From positions 1-6,039 of the forward strand of contig DDCB01000031.1 in assembly GCA_002335425.1 (NCBI GenBank): a stretch of 6,039 bases of DNA, given 5' to 3'. Source of the stretch: Chthonomonas sp. UBA2017 (GTDB taxonomy: Bacteria > Armatimonadota > Fimbriimonadia > Fimbriimonadales > Fimbriimonadaceae). The position numbers and the translations under genes are program-made. Of the stretch, positions 1 through 5,915 are shown one piece after another (within the stretch, counting starts at the first letter, position 1; every line of letters begins with the position of its first letter). The notes beneath the pieces are model-generated. The model did not search any database. It was not told where the DNA came from and was given only the letters and a program-made list of their open reading frames with translations.

Positions 1-102
1 TTCCAAACTTGGGGTAGAACCCCACTCAACCACCCCGGAGATCTCATCCTAAGACGTCTTCACGAATGGGGGCAGACCAGTCCGGGGTCCCAACCTGGGG
101 AG

Positions 103-226
103 TGGCCTCCGGGTCGAGCGGCACCAGTCACGACCGGAGCGCCTTCGAATCCAATACCCGCGCAACCTCGAACTCCACCAGGTCGCTCCACGCCTCACCC
201 ATGAGTGTCTCAAGAAAAGGGCTCAG
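103..226 (+). repeat. Dispersed repeat, copy A (inverted relative to copy B)
   Basis: These 124 bases align without gaps to the reverse complement of 5916-6039. I count 21 mismatches, about 83% identity. The longest identical block is 24 bases (128-151 here, 5991-6014 in copy B). Similarity stops abruptly after 226 (GGCTCAG, then unrelated sequence). The other boundary cannot be set because copy B reaches the window end. It contains no transposase and no clear terminal inverted repeats. A partial internal dyad is kept in both copies (CTCA...TGAG near 195-206 here, CTCAA...TTGAG in copy B). It could be a non-autonomous mobile or intergenic repeat family, or the tail of a duplicated gene. The repeat itself is certain from the alignment; its nature is unknown. 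Confidence 0.9.
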
Positions 227-344
227 GCCAGGCTCCAGAACGCATCTAGGCAGAGCCAATTTCGCCTTAGCCTTTGCCGCAGGCGGTGATGAGTAGAGCT
301 CTGGAGAATTCAACAAGTGAAGTCTCGGAAAAATCGGGTCTACT

Positions 345-349
345 GAGGA
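345..349 (+). promoter_or_regulatory. Ribosome binding site that sets the regulator start
   Basis: GAGGA lies six bases upstream of ATG 355, an ordinary Shine-Dalgarno arrangement. The upstream in-frame candidates, TTG 274 and ATG 289, have nothing comparable. ATG 289 has only AGGCGG placed almost against it. Confidence 0.65.
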
Positions 350-354
350 TCAGC

Positions 355-993
355 ATGGGTCAGGCGGTGCTATTCCCGGGGCAAGTCGAGCGGTTAGAGT
401 TTAATCTGGACCAAGTGCGCGCCCTTGCTTCGCCGATGCGGAGCGAAGTCTTCTGGACCTTCAGCTCGTCGGAGCCCTTGTCGGCCCAAGAAGTTGCAGC
501 CCGAGCCGACCGTTCGAAGGGGAGTGTCTATTACCACACGGCCGAATTGGTTCGAGTGGGACTCCTTTTGCCGGTTGCTGAGCGGCAGCGGCGCTCGCGA
601 AAGGAATCTCTTTTTGTTCGAGCCGGGCTGAGTTTGGTCGGCCAACCGCCCCCGCTGTCGGATGAATATCGTCTTGAGGCGGCTCGGGGATTCAGCGCTA
701 TCTTACGCTCCTTGGCGCGGGAGCGCCGGGTGTTGCATCGCGTTTGGTCGCATTATCCAGACATCGCTTCGATCGCGCTGTTTCGATTGCACAGTCTGCG
801 GTTGAAGTCCGCGGATGCCGCCGATCTTCGGACCCGCTTGGTGGAGTTAGTGGAAGAGTTCTCCGCAAAAGAGTCGGACGACGGGATGCGTTTGCGGCTC
901 GCACTCATTGCCCACCCCGACCTGGGCGAGCTTCGACGGGCCTATCGCCAGGCAACCGGCGAAGACATTCCCGCCGATCCTGCCGAAGATTAG
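355..993 (+). CDS. Winged helix-turn-helix transcriptional regulator (ArsR-like)
   Basis: A 212-residue cytoplasmic protein. Residues about 21-89 have the layout of an ArsR-type winged helix: a first helix with A-S-P-x-R-x-E-V-F (25-33), a helix-turn-helix in which SAQEVAARADRSKGSVYYH (43-61) supplies the turn and recognition helix, then ELVRVGLL and a basic wing (QRRSRKESLF, 78-87). The remaining 120 residues are helical and Arg/Leu-rich, with no recognisable ligand site and no Cys cluster suggesting a metal sensor. They may serve for dimerisation. ATG 355 was chosen for its ribosome binding site; starts at 274 or 289 would add 27 or 22 unconserved-looking residues. The gene stands alone, about 40 nt before the promoter of the PEP-CTERM gene. 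Control of that gene is possible but not shown. The DNA-binding role is well supported; target and signal are unknown. Confidence 0.85.
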   Translation: MGQAVLFPGQVERLEFNLDQVRALASPMRSEVFWTFSSSEPLSAQEVAARADRSKGSVYYHTAELVRVGLLLPVAERQRRSRKESLFVRAGLSLVGQPPPLSDEYRLEAARGFSAILRSLARERRVLHRVWSHYPDIASIALFRLHSLRLKSADAADLRTRLVELVEEFSAKESDDGMRLRLALIAHPDLGELRRAYRQATGEDIPADPAED

Positions 994-1030
994 CCAGCTT
1001 GAACTTTATTGGTTCCAAAGTCCCACCCCT

Positions 1031-1059
1031 TTGCACGCGACGGCTTGCGCGGGTATAGT
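1031..1059 (+). promoter_or_regulatory. Sigma70-type promoter for the PEP-CTERM gene
   Basis: TTGCAC (1031-1036) and TATAGT (1054-1059) are separated by exactly 17 bases. The -10 box matches TATAAT at five of six positions; the -35 matches the TTG of TTGACA only. Transcription would begin near 1066, giving a leader of about 54 nt before ATG 1120. It lies between the regulator stop (993) and the next start, so the PEP-CTERM gene is probably its own transcription unit. Confidence 0.6.
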
Positions 1060-1119
1060 CTGAAAACTAAAGGTTCTGGACTATATGGGTCTCATTACTC
1101 GAATGGAGAAAACACGCAA

Positions 1120-1794
1120 ATGAAGCTGAAGCAAACTCTTCTAATCTCGCTTCTGGCCGTCTCGGCTGGAGCCCATGCCCAAATCGTGGCCATGACCGAC
1201 TCGATCACTGAGATTGAGATTTCTCGACAAACGGGCTTGATAGTCGAAGACTACGACACGGAATTAGACTTCCCGTACGGCGACACAGGAAGCGGAGCGG
1301 TCGATGGCCAGACAACTGCCAACACGTTGCTCTTTGACAACTCTCGTCTGATCAGCGCAAGGGTCTTGGGAATTTCGAAGGCAGGCATTTTGTCGGGTAT
1401 GTCGTGGGCCGCCCCGTTTGCTATGGCGAATGCGACGGTCAAAAACGTATCCGGGCAACCGATGACTGTTCAATACAACTTGCGAACTTTGGTGGACACG
1501 AGCATCACGAACGTGGGTACCGTCGGTTTTGGGTCAGTTGTTACGAATTGGCATCTCAAGCTGAATGGAGCCTTCTTGGACTCGGGGAGCAAATCGCTCG
1601 TGGGCTCAGGCGGTCAGCTGGATGGTTATATCTTCCAGTCCGCAAACAACTCGTTCATTCTTCAGCCAAATCAATCCGCAACATTCGAAGCCAAGATCAC
1701 GACTTCATTGCGAACAGAAGCAGTTCCGGAGCCGATGACACTGAGCGCATTGGGGTTAGGATTAGCAGCGCTCCTGCGAAAGCGTAGAAGTTAA
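1120..1794 (+). CDS. PEP-CTERM sorting domain protein, secreted
   Basis: A 224-residue exported protein. It starts with a typical Sec signal peptide: basic MKLK, a hydrophobic core LLISLLAVSA, and a likely cleavage after AHA at residue 20. It ends with a PEP-CTERM anchor: VPEP at 202-205, a hydrophobic stretch (about 206-219) and a basic tail RKRRS. In characterised systems exosortase cuts at this PEP motif and the protein goes to the cell surface or extracellular matrix. The middle is rich in Ser, Thr, Asn, Gly and Val and looks beta-stranded, with no catalytic motif I recognise, so a structural surface role is likely. ATG 1120 is chosen because the signal peptide begins there and GGAGA sits at 1105-1109. 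An in-frame start at 1009 would put 37 residues before the signal peptide and lies upstream of the promoter. No exosortase gene is in the window. Confidence 0.9.
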   Translation: MKLKQTLLISLLAVSAGAHAQIVAMTDSITEIEISRQTGLIVEDYDTELDFPYGDTGSGAVDGQTTANTLLFDNSRLISARVLGISKAGILSGMSWAAPFAMANATVKNVSGQPMTVQYNLRTLVDTSITNVGTVGFGSVVTNWHLKLNGAFLDSGSKSLVGSGGQLDGYIFQSANNSFILQPNQSATFEAKITTSLRTEAVPEPMTLSALGLGLAALLRKRRS

Positions 1795-1830
1795 CGACAT
1801 CGTGTTGCCGAGAGGGGCAAAGGGAGAGTT

Positions 1831-1868
1831 GGAATCGGGATGCGAGTTGCATTCCCGGTTCCATTTTT
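1831..1868 (+). terminator. Rho-independent terminator after the PEP-CTERM gene
   Basis: The arm GGAATCGGGATGC (1831-1843) pairs with GCATTCCCGGTTCC (1849-1862) across a 5-nt loop GAGTT, with one bulged T and one G-U pair. After a single A come five Ts (1864-1868). It sits 36 nt past the stop codon, so it should end the PEP-CTERM transcript before the repair gene. A smaller dyad (TTGCC 1805-1809, GGCAA 1816-1820) precedes it. Confidence 0.88.
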
Positions 1869-1982
1869 CGTAACGTCGAGCACTGCGCCTGATTCGTCAC
1901 CGCGGGAACTGGCTCGTGCAGTGAGCCAAAAATGCAGGTCATTTCAGCTCCTCACGAGTGTAAGATACGAGTTCGGTGACTC

Positions 1983-1988
1983 AGGAAG
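1983..1988 (+). promoter_or_regulatory. Ribosome binding site that sets the alkylation-repair start
   Basis: AGGAAG lies five bases before ATG 1994. The upstream in-frame GTG at 1976 has no purine-rich site at a suitable distance, so ATG 1994 is preferred and the protein loses six residues. Confidence 0.7.
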
Positions 1989-1993
1989 TAAAC

Positions 1994-2701
1994 ATGACTG
2001 CTCAACAGATATTGCATGAGATCGAGCCGCTGGGCTCAGAGACCTATCGCCGAACCCTTCGAAACCATGGCGTCCAGGGCCCAATCTTTGGCGTCAAGAT
2101 TGAATTCCTAAAGAAGTACGAGAAGCGATTCAAGAAGAGCTACCCATTGGCATTGGATCTTTTTGCCACGGGTGTCTATGACGCTCGCTATCTGGCCGGA
2201 CTCATCGCCGATGAAGATCGAATGACGCGCGAAGATCTCTGTGGCTGGCTTGCTCAAGACAATGTCGATACAGTTGCAGAATACGCCGTGGCTTGGGTTG
2301 CGGCGGATGGACCCCACGGCTGGGAGTTGGGTTTAGAGTGGATTGAATCTCCTCATCCGACAACGGCCCTGGTTGGCTGGGCGACACTTTCCGGCGTCGT
2401 TTCGGTGCGACCGGACGATTCACTTGACATCGGCGGATTGCGAGGGCTCCTCCGGCGTGTTGAAAAGAACATTCATTCCGAGCCTGACCGCGTTCGGTAC
2501 AAGATGAACGGCTTTGTGATTGCAGTGGGGACCTATGTCGCCAAGCTCACAGATGAGGCGCTGGCGACGGCCGAACGAATCGGTCCGGTCGAGGTCAACA
2601 TGCGAGGAACTGCTTGCAAAGTCCCAGCGGCGCCGGATTACATCCGCAAAGTGATGGGTATGGGCAGGGTTGGAAAAAAGAGACGGAGTGCGCGCTGTTG
2701 A
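1994..2701 (+). CDS. AlkD-like DNA alkylation repair protein (HEAT-repeat fold)
   Basis: A 235-residue protein of the DNA alkylation repair family. Members of the AlkD branch are all-helical HEAT-like glycosylases that remove positively charged alkyl bases such as 3-methyl- and 7-methylguanine lesions. Visible signs are the early GPIFGVKIEFLKKYEKRF block (29-46), the LALDLFATGVYDARYLAGLIAD helix pair (52-73), GWATLSGVVSVRP (128-140), and the C-terminal IGPVEV...GTACKVPAAPDYIRKV block (196-220), which I associate with this family. Length fits. Trp/Asp residues that could act in the site are present (W101, D105, W110, W116, W129), but I cannot map them on the AlkD triad, so glycosylase activity is inferred, and a divergent non-catalytic member is possible. 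The basic tail GKKRRSARC could contact DNA. No clear promoter; a dyad lies at 1910-1928. The stop overlaps the ankyrin gene start. Confidence 0.8.
   Translation: MTAQQILHEIEPLGSETYRRTLRNHGVQGPIFGVKIEFLKKYEKRFKKSYPLALDLFATGVYDARYLAGLIADEDRMTREDLCGWLAQDNVDTVAEYAVAWVAADGPHGWELGLEWIESPHPTTALVGWATLSGVVSVRPDDSLDIGGLRGLLRRVEKNIHSEPDRVRYKMNGFVIAVGTYVAKLTDEALATAERIGPVEVNMRGTACKVPAAPDYIRKVMGMGRVGKKRRSARC
2685..2688 (+). promoter_or_regulatory. Ribosome binding site inside the repair gene, for the ankyrin gene
   Basis: GGAG lies nine bases before TTG 2698. It supports starting the ankyrin gene at the TTG that overlaps the previous stop codon, as TTGA (2698-2701). Confidence 0.5.
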
Positions 2702-3438
2702 GTTGGGTGCAGATCGTCTTGGTCGTCGTGGGCGTGATCGTGTTGATCGTCGTCCTCGTTGAGCTCCCCCCGCAGCACCGGTTCATCGATGCGGCCGGGA
2801 ACCCAGACGTCGAAAAACTGAGTAAGTGGCTGGAAAAGGGGCGTGACCCGAATCGACCGGGATTCTTGGGGTTAACAGCGCTCGGTGCGGCGGTGACGGA
2901 GGCTCATCCCCAGAATGTTAAGCTCCTTCTGGTCCACGGGGCAGACCCGAACCAGCGATCCGTTAAGCAGTTGCCCTTGCAATGTGCGATGGAAAAGGCG
3001 AACTTGGAGATCGTGACCGACTTGCTCGATGCGGGCGCGGACCCGCTTCTGCCGGGCATGCTGAACGTTTCGCCGATTGAAGAGGCAGCGACGTCCGGCA
3101 AGATCGACATTTTGAGGGTCTTTTTGGACCGGGGTGCCGATGCGAATGGAAAAGTGTCGCGCGGGCAAACCCTGCTGATGGCAGTCGTATTGACCCTCTC
3201 CGGCACTCGCAATGACGACGAAAAACAGGCGCTCCGAAAGGTCGTGCAACTCCTGCTCGACCGCGGGGCCTCTCCGAATACTCGCTCGCAAGACGACGTC
3301 CCGCTGCTCATGGCCGCGCTCAACGATCCGCCGACCTTGCGTATGGTGGTGGATTCCGGCGCGATCACGACCGTCAGTTACCAAGGACTCGATCTTGAGC
3401 CCTCGATTCGCGAGGCTCTTCAGTCGAACGACATGTGA
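2698..3438 (+). CDS. Membrane-anchored ankyrin-repeat protein
   Basis: With TTG 2698 as start the protein has 246 residues. Residues 4-23 form one hydrophobic membrane segment almost wholly of Val, Ile and Leu, with no obvious signal-peptidase site, so a single N-terminal anchor is likely. Residues about 37-222 are ankyrin repeats, recognisable from the recurring end-of-repeat pattern: LLLVHGADPN (76-85), LLDAGADPL (109-117), FLDRGADAN (142-150), LLLDRGASPN (185-194), with degenerate repeats at about 37-52 and 199-222. I count about five or six. Ankyrin arrays bind other proteins and predict no enzyme activity. An alternative start, GTG 2707, would drop three residues. The 4-nt TTGA overlap with the repair gene implies translational coupling. 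The partner is unknown. It faces the uvrA half, with only a weak 4-bp dyad (3440-3454) between stops and no real terminator. Confidence 0.85.
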   Translation: MSWVQIVLVVVGVIVLIVVLVELPPQHRFIDAAGNPDVEKLSKWLEKGRDPNRPGFLGLTALGAAVTEAHPQNVKLLLVHGADPNQRSVKQLPLQCAMEKANLEIVTDLLDAGADPLLPGMLNVSPIEEAATSGKIDILRVFLDRGADANGKVSRGQTLLMAVVLTLSGTRNDDEKQALRKVVQLLLDRGASPNTRSQDDVPLLMAALNDPPTLRMVVDSGAITTVSYQGLDLEPSIREALQSNDM

Positions 3439-3454
3439 CTGGGTTTGATCCCCA

Positions 3455-4459
3455 TTAGCGACTGAGTAGAGCTGCCAAGTAATTGCCAGTCCAACTCGAC
3501 TTCACCTTCGCGATCTCTTCCGGTGGGCCCATCGCGACGACTTGGCCGCCGCCCGTGCCCCCTTCGGGGCCCATGTCGATGATCCAGTCGGCGGTCTTGA
3601 TCACATCGAGATTGTGCTCAATGATCAGAACTGTGTTGCCTTGGTCCACCAGGCGATTGAGCACCGCCAGCAGCCGCCGCACGTCCTCAAAATGCAGGCC
3701 TGTGGTCGGTTCGTCAAGAATGTAGATCGTCCGACCGGTCGAGCGCTTGCTCAGTTCGGCGGCGAGCTTGATCCGCTGGGCTTCGCCGCCGCTGAGCGTG
3801 GTGGCTGGCTGCCCGAGCCGGATGTAACCGAGTCCGACTTCTTGCAGAGTTTCGAGCTTGCGAAAGATCTTGGGGATCGGGCGAAAGAACTCGACCGCCT
3901 CGTCGAGCGTCATTTCCAAAACGTCGCTGATCGACTTCGTTTTGTATCGCACTTCGAGCGTCTCGCGGTTGTATCGCTTGCCTTTGCAAACCTCGCAAGG
4001 GACATAGACGTCCGGCAAGAAGTGCATCTCGATCTTGATGATCCCGTCGCCCCGACAAGCTTCGCACCGCCCGCCTTTGACGTTAAAGCTAAATCGACCG
4101 TTGCGATAACCTCGGAGCTTGGCATCCGGAGTCATGGCGAATAGCTCGCGGATCATATCGAAGGTCCCGGTGTAGGTCGCGGGGTTGCTTCGGGGAGTTC
4201 GCCCGATCGGCGATTGATCAATATCGATGACCTTGTCGATCTGTTCGGCCCCTTCGAGCGAGTCGTGGGGAGCCCAGGTGCTTCGGGTCCCGAACAGTTC
4301 GTGCATCAAGCGAGGGAACAGCGTGTCTTGAATGAGAGTGGATTTCCCGCTTCCACTCACTCCGGTCACACAGGTGAAAAGGCCGAGCGGGATCGCCACA
4401 TCGACCCCGCGCAAATTGTTCCCCCTCGCATTTCTCAAGATCAACCAATCTGCCGACAC
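3455..4459 (-). CDS. uvrA: UvrA C-terminal half only (truncated excinuclease subunit A)
   Basis: 334 residues matching roughly the last third of UvrA, the damage-sensing ATPase of nucleotide excision repair; full-length UvrA is about 940 residues with two ABC ATPase domains. Present and intact: Walker A GVSGSGKST (33-41), the DQSPIGRTPRSNPATYTG block (81-98), zinc module C132-x2-C135...C155-x2-C158, signature LSGGEAQR (222-229), Walker B IYILDEPTTGLH (245-256), switch His H282 and the C-terminal GPEGGTGGG (297-305). The entire first ATPase domain and UvrB-binding region are absent. GTG 4459 is the only usable start and has no good ribosome site; the frame stays open further upstream and still reads UvrA-like (LTLDGEHFWYPSV). 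It lies 38 nt behind serS and is probably co-transcribed. It may be a remnant, one half of a split uvrA, or a stand-alone ATPase. Full motif conservation argues against long decay. Confidence 0.9.
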   Translation of the reverse strand: MSADWLILRNARGNNLRGVDVAIPLGLFTCVTGVSGSGKSTLIQDTLFPRLMHELFGTRSTWAPHDSLEGAEQIDKVIDIDQSPIGRTPRSNPATYTGTFDMIRELFAMTPDAKLRGYRNGRFSFNVKGGRCEACRGDGIIKIEMHFLPDVYVPCEVCKGKRYNRETLEVRYKTKSISDVLEMTLDEAVEFFRPIPKIFRKLETLQEVGLGYIRLGQPATTLSGGEAQRIKLAAELSKRSTGRTIYILDEPTTGLHFEDVRRLLAVLNRLVDQGNTVLIIEHNLDVIKTADWIIDMGPEGGTGGGQVVAMGPPEEIAKVKSSWTGNYLAALLSR

Positions 4460-4497
4460 GTGGACAGAAGGATACCAGAAATGCTCGCCGTCGAGGG

Positions 4498-5787
4498 TTA
4501 GGAAGTCAGCGGTGCTTCGAGCGAATCTTGGCGAACATAAGGTCGCAGTGGGGCTGGGAGCTCAACCGACCGGGTATCAGCTCGGTAATAGGTCTCGAGC
4601 AAGGCGCTGAAGAGTCGAGGGGTGGCCAGACCCGAGCCGTTCAAGATGTGGGCGAATTCAGGCTTGTCGCCCTGCGCCCGGCGGAACCGGATTCCCGCTC
4701 GGCGGGCTTGGAACGCCTCAAAATTTGAGCAACTTGAGATCTCGAGATACTTTTCGACTCCGGGGGACCAGACCTCAAGGTCGTAGCACTTCGTGTTCGA
4801 AAAGCTCATGTCGCCCGAGCACAGCAGAACCACCCGATAGTGCAATCCGAGGGCTTGGAGGACGCTCTCGGCGTCGGTGACCAGGCTCTCCAGCTCATCA
4901 TAAGAAGACTCGGGCAGGCAGACTTTCACCAATTCGACCTTGTCAAACTGGTGCATGCGCAAGAGTCCTCGGGTGTCTTTGCCCGCCGCGCCGGCTTCGC
5001 GGCGAAAGCATCCGGAATAAGCTGCGAGCCGCAAGGGAAGTTGCCAACCTTCGAGAATCTCATCGCGAAACAGATTGGTCACCGGGACTTCGGCCGTCGG
5101 GATCAGAAAGAGATCATCCTCGACCTTGTAGAGATCTTCCTCAAACTTGGGGAGCTGGCCGGTGCCGATCAGACTCGCGCGGTTCACCAAAAAGGGCGGG
5201 TAGACCTCTTGATATCCGTTGTGCAGGGTTTGATGATCGATCATCCAGTTGAAGAGCGCTCGTTGAAGCCTCGCCCCTTGGCCGGTGTAGACCATGAAGC
5301 CACTGCCCGCGACTTTGGCTCCCCGCGCTGGATCGAGCAGGCTTAGCTCCTCCGCGATCTCCCAATGAGGCTTAGGATCGTGATCCAGTTGGGGCTTTTC
5401 GCCCCATTCCCGCACGACGACGTTCTCCTCTACAGACTTTCCAACTGGCACGCTCTCATGAGGCAAGTTCGGGAACTGCAATTCGCAATGTCGTAGCGCC
5501 TCGTCGATCTGGCGCTCTTGGTCTTCGAGCCCGGCGATGGCGTCCTTGAGAGATCGAGTTTCGGCCTTGGCGGCCTCGGCTCCGTCCTTTTTGCCTTGGG
5601 CCATGAGCGCTCCGATCTCTTTGCTGATCCTGTTGAGTTGGGCTTGCTGGGTCTCAAGTTCAGTGAGCAACTTTCGGCGCCCTTCGTCCAGGCGCAAAAA
5701 CTCGTCAAGAGGTGGCTCAACGCCTTTGGCGAGGGCGCCCGTCCGAACGGCTTCGGGGTTTTGTCGGATAAAACTTCGGTCCAGCAT
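4498..5787 (-). CDS. serS: Seryl-tRNA synthetase
   Basis: A complete 429-residue class II aminoacyl-tRNA synthetase; E. coli SerS has 430. It activates serine with ATP and charges tRNA-Ser (and tRNA-Sec where present) in the cytosol. The N-terminal region (about 28-103) is the charged coiled coil that grips the long variable arm of tRNA-Ser. The catalytic part shows TAEVP (231-235, serine pocket), motif 2 FRREAGAAGKDTRGLLRMHQF (261-281), the LEISSCSNFEAFQARR block (348-363) and motif 3 NGSGLATPR (383-391) with its arginine. Nothing essential is missing. ATG 5787 gives the usual MLD...IR.NP start; the ribosome site is weak (AGAG). The last ten residues (QDSLEAPLTS) lie next to the uvrA junction and in a second frame read UvrA-like. 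It is first in the minus-strand unit; upstream is a structured leader with no confident promoter. Confidence 0.97.
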   Translation of the reverse strand: MLDRSFIRQNPEAVRTGALAKGVEPPLDEFLRLDEGRRKLLTELETQQAQLNRISKEIGALMAQGKKDGAEAAKAETRSLKDAIAGLEDQERQIDEALRHCELQFPNLPHESVPVGKSVEENVVVREWGEKPQLDHDPKPHWEIAEELSLLDPARGAKVAGSGFMVYTGQGARLQRALFNWMIDHQTLHNGYQEVYPPFLVNRASLIGTGQLPKFEEDLYKVEDDLFLIPTAEVPVTNLFRDEILEGWQLPLRLAAYSGCFRREAGAAGKDTRGLLRMHQFDKVELVKVCLPESSYDELESLVTDAESVLQALGLHYRVVLLCSGDMSFSNTKCYDLEVWSPGVEKYLEISSCSNFEAFQARRAGIRFRRAQGDKPEFAHILNGSGLATPRLFSALLETYYRADTRSVELPAPLRPYVRQDSLEAPLTS

Positions 5788-5810
5788 CAGACTCTAGGTT
5801 GTACCCGCCC

Positions 5811-5885
5811 GCCTCGGCTTGCCGCCCCTCCCCGAGGCCACGCCCTTCGAATGTCGGGCTTGCCGGCTCCGCCTCGGGGCGGCAA
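5811..5885 (-). promoter_or_regulatory. Structured GC-rich leader before serS with alternative pairings
   Basis: Reading toward serS there are three segments: 5885-5871, 5838-5819 and 5817-5811. Segment 2 (5838-5832 GCCTCGG) can pair perfectly over 7 bp with segment 3 (CCGAGGC). Alternatively it can pair with segment 1 over about 15 bp, interrupted by a 5-nt bulge. The two pairings exclude each other, as in an attenuator, and the last segment ends 23 nt before the start codon. No T-run follows the 2:3 hairpin, so it is not an intrinsic terminator, and I do not see a T-box. GC-rich DNA forms such dyads by chance, so a regulatory role is a guess. Confidence 0.3.
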
Positions 5886-5915
5886 TCGGCGCAAATATCC
5901 GGGCGCCCGAATGAA

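Larger units (their letters stand above)
1..354. other. Gene-poor left end carrying a dispersed repeat
   Basis: No convincing gene lies here. It holds a short hairpin at 10-24 (TGGGGT, 3-nt loop, ACCCCA) with no T-run on either side, a perfect 10-bp palindrome AAGACGTCTT at 51-60, and repeat copy A at 103-226. A minus-strand frame (316-128, TTG start, 62 codons) reads like protein in its second half. However, the same frame in repeat copy B has an in-frame TGA at 5952-5954, and substitutions between the copies show no third-position bias, so I treat it as non-coding. A plus-strand frame (66-296) has low-complexity Ser/Arg-rich composition and no ribosome binding site. In-frame upstream starts for the next gene (TTG 274, ATG 289) also lie here but are disfavoured. 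Confidence 0.6.

Noticed and set aside
128..316. Minus-strand 62-codon frame with protein-like C-terminus
   Set aside because: TTG start, no ribosome site, and the matching frame in repeat copy B is interrupted by TGA at 5952. Changes between the copies are not biased to third positions.
2872..3384. 170- and 154-codon minus-strand frames
   Set aside because: They are antisense to the ankyrin repeats; composition is Arg/His- or Ser-rich and typical of a shadow frame.
3439..3454. Bidirectional terminator between the convergent stops
   Set aside because: Only a 4-bp stem (TGGG/CCCA) with no T-run on either strand; too weak to call.
3542..4144. 200-codon plus-strand open frame
   Set aside because: It lies entirely opposite the clearly recognisable UvrA coding sequence and has no family likeness of its own.
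4840..5346. 168-codon plus-strand open frame
   Set aside because: It is antisense to the catalytic region of serS, whose motifs are unambiguous.
5788..5915. T-box riboswitch upstream of serS
   Set aside because: A stretch like AGGGCGTGG is present near 5843, but the conserved T-box core, the antiterminator and a downstream terminator with a T-run are missing.
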